Source: Xestospongia muta (lineage: Eukaryota > Porifera > Demospongiae > Haplosclerida > Petrosiidae). Taken from it: a stretch of DNA of 64,000 nt. A program made the position numbers and the translations under genes. Of the stretch, positions 17,212 to 36,409 are shown one piece after another; positions within the stretch are counted from its first letter, which is position 1; the number at the start of each line of letters is the position of its first letter. The stretch is from assembly GCA_963693285.1 (NCBI GenBank), contig OY848928.1:5857827-5921826 (forward strand). Reading direction: 5' to 3'. A model generated the notes under the pieces. It ran no database searches and had not been told where the DNA came from. It was given only the letters and a program-made list of their open reading frames with translations.

Positions 17212-18097
17212 ATGCCAAAGTCCAAGAGAAACCGAGTGTGTAAGTAACTCTATCTATTTATTAGAATCATTCTTGTCGTGTTAGATGCTTTAACTAATAT
17301 TCACAAGAAAGGATTTGAACGTAAATCTGGTTTATTTCAAGATGTACGAGATTGTTGTGATCAATATACTAATTTATATGTATTTTGTGTTGAGAATATG
17401 AGAAATGACCGACTGAAAGATGTCAGAATGAAGTGGAAAGATAGTCGATTTTTCTATGGTAAGAACAGGGTCATACAGTTGGCATTAGGTCGTACAGAAG
17501 CAGAGGAATATAAAGAAAGACTTCACACTATATCAACAGTATGTGATCTAATGTAACAATAGTCAGTATGTTTTGTAGATGTTGAAAGGTAATGTTGGCC
17601 TCTTGTTCACAAATCGAGAACCTACTGAAGTTCAGTTATGGTTTGATAAATATAATGATTTTGATTATGCTAGAGCAGGTTTTGTGACATCACAGACTAT
17701 AACATTAGAACAAGGTCAGTAGAGGTTTGATATATATATTATTAATATCTTTATAGGACCTTTGGAACAATTTGCTCATAGCTTGGAACCACACTTACGA
17801 TCATTAGGACTTCCAACTAAATTAGAAAAAGGCAAAGTGGTTCTCATGAATGATCATGAAGTATGTAAACTTGGTGATGTATTAACACCAGAACAAGCTA
17901 GAATTATTGTAAGACTAATAATATAATATAATGGTAAATGACTTGATTTTAATTTATAGAAACTACTTGAGGTTCGTTTGGCCAGATTTCACATTAATTT
18001 ATTAGCTCATTGGTCTCAAGATGGAACTGTCACAATGTTAAATGCAGAGTCACCATCTTGTTGTATTTCCCAAGATGAATTTGAACATGAAGAGTAA
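17212..18097 (+). CDS. MRTO4: mRNA turnover protein 4 homologue (ribosome assembly factor)
   Basis: ATG at 17212 ([13 protein letters not shown]) and stop at 18095-18097, five exons. Family landmarks: [90 protein letters not shown] and [20 protein letters not shown]. The protein is a nuclear paralogue of P0/uL10 that holds the P-stalk base of pre-60S particles until replaced by P0 in the cytoplasm. About 235 aa, normal length, acidic tail. Its 3' end is 64 bp from the stop of the convergent cathepsin F gene. Confidence 0.95.
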
Positions 18098-18161
18098 CTT
18101 TTAATATAATGTTTTTAATTACTATAATTTTAAGGATTGTTTTGACAACACCCACTTGTAC

Positions 18162-19670
<1,509 letters not shown>

Positions 19671-19766
19671 CCTGCATCAAGAGCCACTCCTCCACAAGAA
19701 TTAAATAGGTGTGGTTTGTTTTGTCGTCATAGCAACAAACACGTTGCAGCCTGAGGGAGATTTGAA
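19671..19766 (+). promoter_or_regulatory. 96-bp divergent promoter cathepsin F / LRRC9 with RFX X-box-like site
   Basis: GTCGTCATAGCAAC (19723-19736) matches the RFX X-box architecture (consensus GTTGCCATGGCAAC), with a near-perfect right half-site ATAGCAAC. It ends 30 bp before the LRRC9 ATG. RFX factors drive ciliary genes from X-boxes near the start codon. An AGGTGTGG (CACCC-type) box lies at 19707-19714. Confidence 0.55.
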
Positions 19767-25399
<5,633 letters not shown>

Positions 25400-25511
25400 A
25401 AATACATTGTTTATATTTTTAGATATTATAAGATATTATATGATATGTTGGTTTATAACAATACTTGGATATGTTGAGAAGTTACAGGTTTTGTAAACCT
25501 GAATATCAGGT

Positions 25512-26336
25512 TTATTGTTTGCGTTGTCGTAGCATCCTTCTGACAGCTCTTTCAGTATCTTCATCAGGTTCTAATTCTTCTTGTAATAATAGTTCTGGAC
25601 ACCCTCCTACAGGACATTTAGCTCTTCCAATAGGACGAACACAGATATGACTTATAGCAGCTGTCAAAAGAACAAAAAAGATGAAATTATTTGATGGATA
25701 GTAAAACTAAACCTTGTTTAGAATAAATGTGTCCACAACGTTTGTTTTTGACAGGTTCTTCAAATATCTTTCTTGTGAAAGGACAAAGCAATGAACGTTG
25801 TACTTGTCCTACAGCTAACTCTTCATCTCCTTCCATTCTCTCTTCTTCTGGTTCTCTTTGAGATACAAGCTCATGAAATTCTTTAACCAATGGATGACTA
25901 CTAAATTATGTATAATAACAAATGTTGCCATAGCAACAACTTACTTGATATCACTAACATTTTGTTCAGTCAAATCTTTAAGGCAACTTTTAAAATATTC
26001 TTTTATTGTCTCTGAATTGTTCTCTCTCTCTTGAGAGAGAGCAGATGTTACTTGATCCATTGCCTTTGTAACATTGTCTACTTCATAATGGAGACCAGCT
26101 ATTTCTGTGAGATATTTCTCAACGTCTGGTATGTACTGGGTCAACTCCTCTATCTTATACTTTGAGTTGGTTTCCTGGAATATTATAATATTAAATTGTG
26201 GATAAAAATACAACAATACCATTATATCTTCAGCTGTGTCGATGAGATATTTCATTGATTTATTTAATGTCCCTTGGAACGTCCTGCAATCAGCAGCACA
26301 TTCTCTTAAACCAAGTTCCAACTCTCGAGATGACAT
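25512..26336 (-). CDS. NSMCE2: SUMO E3 ligase NSE2/MMS21, SMC5/6 subunit
   Basis: ATG at 26334-26336 (MSSRELELGLRECAAD), stop at 25512-25514. The N-terminal half is helical and would dock on the SMC5 arm; the C-terminal half is an SP-RING: SLLCPFTRKIFEEPVKNKRCGHIYSK, then CPVGGC. The zinc ligands (Cys in LLCPF, CGH and the CPVGGC pair) are present. It sumoylates SMC5/6-associated and cohesin substrates during repair and replication-fork recovery. Length about 225 aa, as usual. It diverges from the carboxypeptidase gene across 79 bp. A perfect X-box-like 14-mer lies in its second-last intron. Confidence 0.93.
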
Positions 26337-26415
26337 ATTTGATTCAGTGGGCTGTCAATGAAGTGGGCGTGGTTTGTACAGCAAGTTTTGGGTGGGGCTG
26401 CTGTTTGTAAATAAG

Positions 26416-26744
26416 ATGGAATCTGGATACCAATTGAAGGTGGATCCTTTACCTGTACTGTTTTCTTGTGATAAAGAGACCGACAGTTCCAGTGATGCAT
26501 CTGCTAGCGATAGAGAATGGCGCGAAGCAATCAAAGCTGCTGTAGAAAATGAGATACAATATCAAGTACAATTGAGATTGGCGTTAGATGGTACTTCTGA
26601 ACAAGACATTGAAAAACAAGAAGACACAGAGACGGCTCAACTACTAGAACTAAGAGCTAGAAAGAGAACACGATGTTTAAGACAATCTACAGATCAGCTG
26701 GCATCTCATGATCCTAGCTTTACTGATGACATTACATTTGAAGG

Positions 26745-26778
<34 letters not shown>

Positions 26779-29700
26779 CGACCAGATGAATCCTTGGACA
26801 CCACCACATCTTTAAAGCCTCAACTTTGTGCGAAAAAAGAGAACCAAACTATTTATGATTACTTGTGCAGCAAATATGGTACTCCATATAATCAATTGAA
26901 GCATTTGATGCAAAATGGAAGGTTTCTTTCTCCTTCAGAAAAGGTTAGAGCTGAAGTTAGTATTGATCAACGTGTAAGATGGCCAGTGGAATGCATTATC
27001 ACTCAACCTACACCACAACTTTCAACACATCAAATAGAACCAAAAATGCCTATGCAATCTTTTGGTCCTCTCTTGGGACAAGTAAGGCCATCCTTCCATC
27101 GTGCAACTTCTCTTCCAGTTTATGATTGTAAGGAGGAAATAGAGTTGTGTACAACTGAGCTGATATTTGAGTCAAGATTTGAAAGTGGAAACCTTAGACA
27201 AGCTATGCAAGTGTGAGTCAATTACTTTTTGTCTCATTTTATTACTTATTACATTTTAGTGGCTCATATGAATATGACCTTGTACTTAATACAGACCTTT
27301 ACACTGAGAGGCACACTCAATGGTACATTAGTTAGCTTAAAGTTTATAAACTATCTTTAATTTTCAGGTTTTACTTTAAAGTGAGAGGTATGAAACTAAC
27401 TGTCACCTACACATTTAATATCATTAATTTTCGTAAAAAGGACAGTCTCTATAATCATGGTATGTTATTGTTATATTAATATTTTAATGACATTAAATTT
27501 TTAGGTATGAAGATCTTAATGTATTCCGAAAGAGCAGGTGGTTGGCAAAGAGTTGGACACAATATTGGCTATTATAAATTGTCTAATCATCATTCTCCTC
27601 TTTTGAAATCCAATGTAGATTATTATTGTCTCTCATGGAAGATGGTTAGATGTCATTTGACCATTCATTATAATGATTATGATATTATTATTGCAGGAGT
27701 TCACTCATGATGAAGATACCTGTTATTTTAGTCATTGCTATCCATATGCATTCTCTTCTCTTCTGGCGTTGCTAGATAAGTTAGAACAAGATGAACAGAG
27801 CAAAAGATATATACAACAGGAGGTATTTGACATGATAAGTTAGCAATAACTAGTATAGCTATTGTGTAGGTTCTTTGTGAAACTCTTGCTGGTAACCCTT
27901 GTCCATTGATAACAATTACTGACTTTGACAGTAAGTTGTACTATAGTTTATAAATTAATATTATTTTCATTGTAGCTTGTAAAGATAAGTGGTCTCAACG
28001 AATGGGTGTTGTTTTTACATCTCGTGTTCATCCTGGAGAAACTAATAGTTCATGGATAATGCAAGGAATACTAGAGTATCTTACATCAGAACACAAACAT
28101 GCTAAAGTATGTTTTATCCATTACTATGTTATATTATAGTATATTATAGTATATTATAGTATATTATAGCATATTAGTATGTTCATTTATCTATCCTTTG
28201 TAGTATTTACGCAGTCACTATGTTTTCAAACTGGTTCCCATGATTAATCCAGATGGTGTCATTGTGGGTAATTATAGAACATCATTATCAGGAGTTGATC
28301 TCAATCGAGTCTATAAAAATCCAAATGAAGTAAGTCAATGATAACATGTGATGAAGTCTGTCACAGAAGTCTCATTAGAAAGTCTTTCCAACTATTTATT
28401 GTATAAAGAAATTAATGCAAACTTTTATGGAGGAACGCAAAGTACAATATTATTGGATTATAATATTTTTTTATACATAGTTAATTAGATTGCTCTTTAT
28501 GTTGATCTTCATGGCCACAGCCGTAAACACAACATTTTTATGTATGGATGCCACACCCCTCAATGTGACCATAACCAGTTTCTACAAGAGCGAGTGGTGC
28601 CTTGGTTACTCTCACAGATAGTATGTTGAATTTGACAATTTTAATTATAATTTAATTAGTTTATGGGCATGACTAGTTAAGTGGTTAAATAAGAGTTTGA
28701 AGTGTTTAATAAAACACCTGACACAATAGCTATACCAAATTGGAGAAGTTATTTGTTTATACAAATAACCATATTATTGTTTGCAGTCTAAAGAGAAGTT
28801 TTCATTCAAAGCCTGCAAGTTTGCTGTTCAACGCTGCAAGGAAGCTACTGGTAGAGTAACAACATGGAGAATGGGCATTGCAAATAGCTTCACAATGGAA
28901 GCATCTTTTTGTGGTACTGATCTAAGCAAGTACGTTAATGTTATATGTATAGTACTTATACATTTTGTCCCTAGACCTTTTTCATTACATTTTACTCAAC
29001 AAGATTTGATGATTGCAGGTCAAGATCTGTGTGAACTACTTCTGAAATTACAACATTACTATAAAAGCAACAGGTACAATGTTGTATATACTTTCAACAT
29101 CTTCTACATGTAACTAGCTATCGTTACAAAGTTCACTGCCGCATAGCAGAATATTTTATGGAACAAAAGGACACTTCAGATAGTTCTAACTTACAAGTAG
29201 GTCTTCCTGACATAGTAGCCAGTGCTAGTAAAGGAGACGAAGAAGGTAGTGCAGAGAGAAAGAAAAGAATTAGACAAAAGATGGCTAAATCTTTACATAA
29301 ATTTCATACTTTGTCAATGAATATTCTAGAACAAGAATCAAGGTAGATCAACTGGTCTTATTAATATATTCACTTATCAATTTATATAGTACAAGTGGTT
29401 CAGACAGTGAAGATGATAATTTTATGTACAAAAATAAGTACAAGGTATGTTAATTCACACCTACATATAATATCAAGTGTTATAAAAGTCACGACACAAA
29501 CGTCAGAAACGAAAGAAGACATTAGATGTTGTATCAAGCCATTCTACTGTAAAATGTTTCTCTCATACTGATCCTGTTATTACTCCATTTACCAAATCTC
29601 AACAAGACAACATTGTAAGTTAATATTCAAACTATAAACTAGACTGGTTATCTTTATTAGGAGGAAGACATTAGTGTAAAATCATGTACAAATGAAGCAG

Positions 29701-30471
29701 TTCACATGGGAGGAGCTAGAGATGGAAATAAACAGACTAGCAGTGCACCACCTAGACTACAGCGAGTCAGTACCTCATATTATGTACTGGCTATTAATTT
29801 ATTATATATCCAGGCATCTCATCCATTGCATGGTTGGAGGTTTATTAACAAATATACTCATCGTTCTAACGGAGGCATACCTATGTTTGCTGAAGAGAGA
29901 CTCAAAGAAAGATCAGAAAAAGTAGTTGTTGTCTGTATTATTTCTTCAGTTCATTTACTCAAAATAGCAACGTCTAAAGTCACAGAGTGTTCTTCAAAGT
30001 CCTGAAGTAACACAGGTAAATTATTTATTATATGGATCAGTTGATCCTATTTGTTTGATATTATAGTTACCATATTTGGTGAATACAACAACTTCAACCA
30101 CACCTCTACTTCCTCCTCTTGTAAGATCATCAGTTTCAGTAGCTTCAAAACCATCTACCATTTGGAGCCCAACTTCATATAACAGTCTATTTGCACATAA
30201 AACTGAACGTGAATTATCTCAGCGTAAAACAATGAAACAACAGCGTCATAATGACATCATTGTCAGAGGTGGAAACACAAGTTCACATTTGCATTATCAA
30301 CAAATCAAAGGATTGGTTGAGTCACACAGACAAGTACGTAGGCCAACACAACCACATCCACAAATAGATATTGTTGGTCGACCTCCTTATCTATCTAGCA
30401 ATATACCACCTCATCTTATTCAATATATTAGTGAAATATGGCACAAACACCTTGGAGGAACACGGTCATAG
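26416..30471 (+). CDS. AGBL2: Cytosolic carboxypeptidase (AGBL2/3-type tubulin deglutamylase)
   Basis: First ATG at 26416 ([11 protein letters not shown]), stop at 30469-30471; about 17 exons. A variable acidic N-terminus with 11 Gln precedes the CCP N-domain ([47 protein letters not shown]) and the M14 catalytic domain. Zinc ligands: His and Glu in [10 protein letters not shown], and His in [24 protein letters not shown] and [11 protein letters not shown] carry substrate-binding residues, and the catalytic Glu is in [11 protein letters not shown] short exon at about 28379-28440 ([19 protein letters not shown]) restores the segment between them. A long low-complexity tail follows. CCPs trim polyglutamate chains on tubulin, mainly in cilia. 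AGBL2 versus AGBL3 is not resolved. Confidence 0.9.
26746..26778 (+). repeat. (CAA)11 coding trinucleotide repeat
   Basis: Eleven uninterrupted CAA codons encode polyglutamine in the N-terminal tail of the carboxypeptidase. The lack of CAG interruption suggests a recent, length-variable tract. Confidence 0.95.
28130..28180. repeat. 10-bp tandem repeat ATATTATAGT
   Basis: About four units in an intron of the carboxypeptidase gene. Confidence 0.85.
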
Positions 30472-30560
30472 TATAATTATAATAGTTTTATCTTAGCAAT
30501 AATATTATATTCAGTTAATTACTAACGAAAGGGGTGTGGCAATTTGATTAGTTATTAATC

Positions 30561-33500
30561 ATGGCCGGTAGTGGAGGTAAAGCAGCCGTACGTTTGGCTA
30601 TTCAGAAAGAGGTATTCACTGCTGCAGAAGAACGTCTTCTTGGTCTTTCTGCTGTTACCAAACCTGGCAGGAAGAAGAAAGTATCATATCTTTGTGTATC
30701 AGGTAGATATTTGATAATGGAATGTCAATTAATTCTTCCCTGTTTAGTGAATCCTCAAGAAAAACCACCTCAAGTGTATGTGAGTCGAATCAAACATGAT
30801 GATCAGCGTAAAGAGAAACAGTCCTATCGACGTGTTAGAAAGTGGGAATTGGGAGAATTGAAAATGATAGATGGCAGAAGTGCTGATGCTGAGGTTACTA
30901 AAATAGAATAGCAATTAGTATTATGATTGTTTAATAGGTACCAGAGTTTGATCTCCATTTTGATAAGAATACCTTTAAGTGGGTTGCCAGTAGTGTTGCA
31001 GAAAAAAAAGCTTTTATTGTGTGTTTGTACAAGATGGTCCATAAATATTTATCTCATAATAAACCTGAGTTTGTACATGTTGATGAAGAGCGTCTTCATG
31101 AGTTGCTAGCAACAGCTGAAGCAGGAGGAAGAGGACGAGAAATAGAAGAGGAAGCTGTACAACAAGGTAAGAACATAAATTTAAATTATTTGATTCTTTC
31201 TCTCTTCAGAGGAATATCAAGAACTAACTGAAAAAGAGCAAGAAGACCTGGAGAGGCTACTTAAGGAAGAGGAAGAAAAAAATGGCGATCGATCTGTTTC
31301 TGGCATTCAAGATATTGAAGCATTTACAGAACATCTTTCACAACAGCTAGCTCAACTTGATGAAGCTAACATCCATACATTGATGGATTCTGAAACACAA
31401 ATCCACTCTTTGATGTTAATGATTGATAGAGCAATGCTGGAAATCCAGGTATGTCGTTCTACATCATATTATGCTTACATAGGAATGTGTCTTCTGTGTA
31501 GCAAACTGAGACTAAACTAGCTGTATATGATGAACTCCTCAGTAGTGTTCGTGGAAGTATGTCTAAATTGTCTAAGGACTATACTCGCATTAATGTCTGG
31601 GATCGAAATTTAAAGGCACTCTTAGCACAAGTTGAAGATATTGTGGTATGATTGTAATTGTTAATAACTATCTGTTGTATTCATGTTATTAGGAAAAACT
31701 TTATTTAGATCCTCGTGTTGAAAAGATATTGCGATCATCACAGTTAAATGGAGATCATAATATAAGAGAATGTACCAATGCTGTAAAGGATTTACATCAT
31801 GTCATGTCACAACAGCTAAGTCAAGGTGTACAGATAATGCAAGCTGTGTCAGACCAAAAGAAATACTTCTCTGAGTTGTCTTTTGAATTTGGCCGAAGAT
31901 TACAGGTACATGTGTTCTTTATAATGAGATAAAGACTTATTAGATGAGTTATAGGAACATCTCTGTACAGCTTTTACACAAAAGGCTACGCTAATGACAG
32001 AAGTGGTTACACAGCGTCAATCAGGCATGCCTTCTCTTACTTCTCATGGTCCAGTTCACAATGATTTCAGACAATATACTGAGTTAATGCATTGGATGAA
32101 AGACTGTGAAAATCAACGTTTTGTTGAAGTCTGTGAGGTATTCGTTTCCTTACTTATAACTTCTTAAGTTCATCTACTGATAGGCCTATTGTGTGGAATT
32201 TCGAAAAGTTTATGATAATGAAATCAAGGCATTTATGGCAGATGTAAAGAGTTTGTTAGGAAGAGGATCAGATATTCGTAAAGGAAGTGGTAGTGGACTG
32301 TTGAAGGTAATTTTTGTTGACATTATCTGTTTATCCATTAATGTTATATTCTTAACTAGCATGGTGGTTCTCAAGCAGATATTAGAGGTGGTAGTCTTGG
32401 TTCTCCAGCTCTTCGTGGTTTGTCTACTTCATTAATGGACTTTTCACAATCTCCAAATCGTATGAGTGGTGTCCTTGAACCAGATAAACCAAGGTAATCA
32501 AAGAGGTGTGGCTTAGAGTTTTATAAGGATTGTGTTTCCACAGATTTGATCAAGTTTTTATGTTAGTGTTAGATCAATTGCAGCCACTATGTTCAGCTGA
32601 ACAAAAATTTTGTAACACATTTTTCCACATTCCTAAACTGTCTCCACCCACCAGTCAAGGAGTAAGGAGAGAATTATCTTGAATTACTGTGATTTTCATT
32701 AGGTTTCTCCTTTACCACCAAAAGATGAGGGACAAGAAGAGACCGATGGTCTTCTTGACGTCCTTGGTCTCATGACAAAGAAACAACAGAGAAACACTAT
32801 TGATGTAGGGATTATGGGGGGTGGAGTCAAAGGTCTATTGCAAACATTGTTTGATTGTCTTTTATCAGAGTTAAAGACATTGATTGAATTTGGAGAGAAA
32901 ATAGATTCCTAGTATGTTCTCTTTAACAATATGGTAACTATTGCTCTCTTTAGTAATTCTCTTCATTTATTAGTTGCTGTAAGTCAACGAGTTCTATTGT
33001 CACAAGAGGGTGGTGAATTCTCTTATCTTGATGACTGTCTGGCTAACTCTCTCTTAGTCTTAAAGAGATTGTTTGATAATTTTGTTGTAAGTTTGTTCTC
33101 AACTGAAGCTCCACCCATTGTGTATTGTTAACAGGATACAAAGAAACGTTGTATTTTGGAATGCAAAGTACCTCGCAAAGGAGGAAAATGTGGTATTCTT
33201 CCTTGTGTGACAGAGTTTGAGCAGTTTGCTGAACGAGCAGAACGCATTGTAATGGGAACTGATCGTAGAATGAATCTAGATAAAGCATATAATGAATTGT
33301 TAACAGTTCTCTTTGATACAATTGAGAGACTTGCTGATGAACATCCAAAAACACCTCGTAATGTTGTTCTCTTTGGTAAGTAATTCAACATTATTGTAAA
33401 AGTACAAAATTATATTACACAGAAAACTACCACAAATTATATGATGTTTTGAGTCACTTAAAAATACAATGTCTTGAGAACACAAGGGAAGAAGCTAAGC

Positions 33501-33969
33501 AACGAAGTCGTGTACATCAGCAAGAATATGTGATTGCTTGTTTGGGTAAACCTTTAGACAAATTGAGCACTTTTTTTGAAGGGGTAGAACGCCTGTTAGC
33601 TAGTGGAATCAAGCCAGAACAAATTGGATTTTATAGAGATTATAATAAATCTGAATTATTGAAGTGTATTCAACATTATCCAGGAAAGGAGGTATGATTC
33701 AATACAGTTGTTGTTGCATTGTAAGAGTTTGCATTTTATTTCTTCAGGTGAAAAAAGGTCTGGAAAAGTTATATCGTCGTTGTGAACGTGATGTGAGTGA
33801 AGAATTAGGACGTTTACGGGTTATTTGGGGAGCAATGCAAAAAGCTTTTATTGATCAATACGAACATTTTACTAAACTTATGGAAACATGTTATCCTGGC
33901 TCTAATATCCAACTGGAGTTTAAATTAAATGACATCATTGAATATTTCCGTTCAATATCTGAAGATTAA
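30561..33969 (+). CDS. EXOC1: Exocyst complex component 1 (Sec3)
   Basis: ATG at 30561 (MAGSGGKAAVRLAIQKEVFT), stop at 33967-33969, about 15 exons. The N-terminal Sec3 PH-like domain that binds PI(4,5)P2 and Rho-type GTPases is recognisable (YVSRIKHDDQRKEKQSY, RRVRKWELGELKMIDGRSAD, FDLHFDKNTFKWVASS). A coiled coil follows (EEEYQELTEKEQEDLERLL), then the long helical CorEx/CATCHR rod (FTEHLSQQLAQLDEANIHTL, LLSSVRGSMSKLSKDYTRIN) and the C-terminal bundle ending IEYFRSISED. Sec3 marks plasma-membrane sites for exocyst-mediated vesicle tethering. It begins 89 bp after the carboxypeptidase stop on the same strand, with GGGGTGTGGC at 30531-30540. Confidence 0.95.
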
Positions 33970-34101
33970 TTTTTAAATGACTTAGTTTAAATTACAGTGT
34001 GTGACATTAATAGGAATGTTGTTATTGTTTATTTCAATATAAATATGAGATAATTTAGTCATAACATAAACACTTGTGATGAAAATACTCTGCTGGAGGT
34101 T

Positions 34102-34110
34102 AATAAATAA
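34102..34110 (+). terminator. Overlapping AATAAA poly(A) signals, EXOC1
   Basis: AATAAATAAA lies 132 bp past the EXOC1 stop and about 60 bp before the stop of the convergent SH3BP5 gene, so the two 3' UTRs may overlap. Confidence 0.5.
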
Positions 34111-34169
34111 AATATTAAGTGTTTTATTGTTTGAGTGATGTTAGCTTAAGAAGGTAGGAACATGTTATA

Positions 34170-35700
34170 CTATGTAGAAAAGTGTTGAGGTTCATCAATG
34201 TTACTATGGTTATCAAGCTCCTTTTCATACTGTTCTATTGCTCTTGCTAGAGAAATTCTAACAATTTGTTTTGCAGATTCAACTTGAGATGTATTGTTGA
34301 CTGCTAGAGCTCTCGTTAAGCAGTTTGTCACTACTTCCTTAATATCAGATTCATTATGTATCTGAGTAGATTTGGTTGCTGCTACTGGACTAACACTCAC
34401 TAATGGTAGAGAACCAGAACTTCCAGTAAAAGTTAGAGCTCTGATGTTGTTGAAAGGAATGTCCTTTTTTCGTCTGAAGTCAGGTGTTATGGCCATTCTC
34501 TGGATATTCTTCAAACCATTTTCCAAAGTGTGATCTGGTGTCTTTGATCTTGCTCCCAGTAAATCAGGTTCACTATTGACCACACACAAACAACTGCTAC
34601 TTCTCTTGCGACCTCGTTCATCGTGCATTAAAACACTCAATGATTCCAAATGTTTCATTGTTTGCTTATAAACCTCTTTTTGTTCTCCAATTTTTTGCTG
34701 TAATATTTGTATTCTTTTTTTAATACCCTAAAAAGAATAATATTACATATAATACAAATGATACCCACTTACAATCAACCTCTGATTACATTTGTATCTC
34801 TCTTCATAGAAAGGTCTATATTATATTATATTGCAAGTATGTTGTCATGGTAACATACAAAACTGACTTTGACTTGCGAATATATCGCTTAAGATTAACT
34901 TCCAATGTGTGACATTCAGTTTGTACTCTTTGGAACTCTAAAGTGATACGATGATGTTCCTTCTCACTATCAATGCGATTTTGACTTGCTTTTTCAACCT
35001 ATAAAAGTTAATCTTCTATTAAACAAACAATTATCTTTACCCTTTGTGTAGCATTAGAAAGTGTTTCTTGCCATGCTTCATCAATAAGAAAACCGGAAGA
35101 TGTTCGATGTTCATTTCTATCTCCTTCCTCCTCTAATTCTTTAATACTTCTTTCAGCAATACGTAATGTTTCTTTAGCAGACTCATATTCACTATGAGAA
35201 CGTTCATATTTTAATGCTGCACTGTGTGCTTTGTCTTGTAACTATAGAGGTTATGATAAACACATAATTTTATAAACGTTTTACTTCTTTTGCTTTCCGC
35301 CAAATCTTCACATACGGTTCTGTTTTTTCTATGGCAGTCTTTAGTTTAGTTCGAATCAGGTTCAACTTGTCAACACTCTCCCTTTTGACTTGCTCATATT
35401 CTTGTCTAGCTTGCTAGAAAAATGCTTAAGGAATCTGTCATGAGTAAAATTATACCTGTAATGATAATTCTAATCTGTTAACACAACTGCCAGCATCAGT
35501 TAGAGTTTCTAAATCCACCTAAAAGATTATTATCAATGTAAGGAAATAAACTGTGTACTCACAGCAATGCTTTGTTCTATGCTTTCGTCCAAATCATCAT
35601 CATCATCATTATCACTGTAAAAGTCTGTAGGTGGGACACCAGTACTGACAGAGGCCAAGCTTTCTGGAGTACAGGAACGACTACAGACAAACTCGCTCAT
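34170..35700 (-). CDS. SH3BP5: SH3-domain-binding protein 5 family (RAB11 GEF)
   Basis: ATG at 35698-35700 (MSEFVCSRSCTPESLASV), stop at 34170-34172. After an acidic N-terminus (YSDNDDDDDLDESIEQS) comes the long antiparallel coiled coil typical of SH3BP5/SH3BP5L/REI-1: LETLTDAGSCVNRLELSL, ARQEYEQVKRESVDKLNLIR, KIWRKAKELQDKAHSAALKY, YESAKETLRIAERSIKELEE and RSKPFYEERYKCNQRL-type segments. The C-terminal tail is Ser-rich and less conserved. The coiled coil of this family is the guanine-nucleotide exchange module for RAB11. SH3BP5 and SH3BP5L cannot be distinguished here. Confidence 0.88.
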
Positions 35701-36409
35701 CTTCTCATACCATGTAGGGCGTGTCCTTTTCGAATTTGTTATACAAACGGTATAATAGAAGAATACGGTGGTACAAAGACTAATTATAATTTAATAGTTA
35801 ATAACCAGGATGGGATGAATGTGTGTTAAGAACAGGTAAACATGACCCAATAGGTTGGCATTTGAAATTAATTGTTTGTTGTAGTACCATTGATACGTCA
35901 TATGGAAACAAAGATTCTATCTCCTACTAAATATTCTCCATTGCAATGAACATTGTCACTTTTTTGTTGTTAAAATTTGTTAACTCAAACTTTTATGAAG
36001 AAAATTGTTCGTATAGTACTATTTAATATTGTGTCCTTAAAATAATTAATCACCAAGCAATAATTAACGTACTTGTTTCTCCCTTTCAATTTTCCATTAC
36101 TATTGTTAAATCATATTGAAATCACAACAATCAATTTCTTATTACTGACCTGTCTAGTATGAGTGACTTTATTGTCATTTAGTGTAACAGAAGACATTGT
36201 TAGGTTTCTTCTCAACATAAGAGTTAATCTTAAAACTGGTGGTGAAACCATTCTTATTTTATGAACTACAGCTGCCATATTGGCACACGGAACAATGGCT
36301 CATTTTTAATCCCTCGGTTTCATACCCTACAATACTGTTGCTAATGAATAACAATTGAGTGTAGCTTTGCTGTGGCAGTCCCTACTTTCCAGATGTTTTC
36401 AACAGAATT
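35701..36409. other. Gene-free boundary between core genes and subtelomere
   Basis: AT-rich sequence without a convincing exon. AGGGCGTGTCC at 35716-35726, 16 bp upstream of the SH3BP5 start, resembles the CACCC-type boxes before other genes. From about 36390 the GA-rich motif that opens duplicated copy A appears. Confidence 0.6.

Noticed and set aside
26374..26415. Extended N-terminus for the carboxypeptidase
   Set aside because: The upstream frame opens at TTG, not ATG; the first ATG is at 26416.
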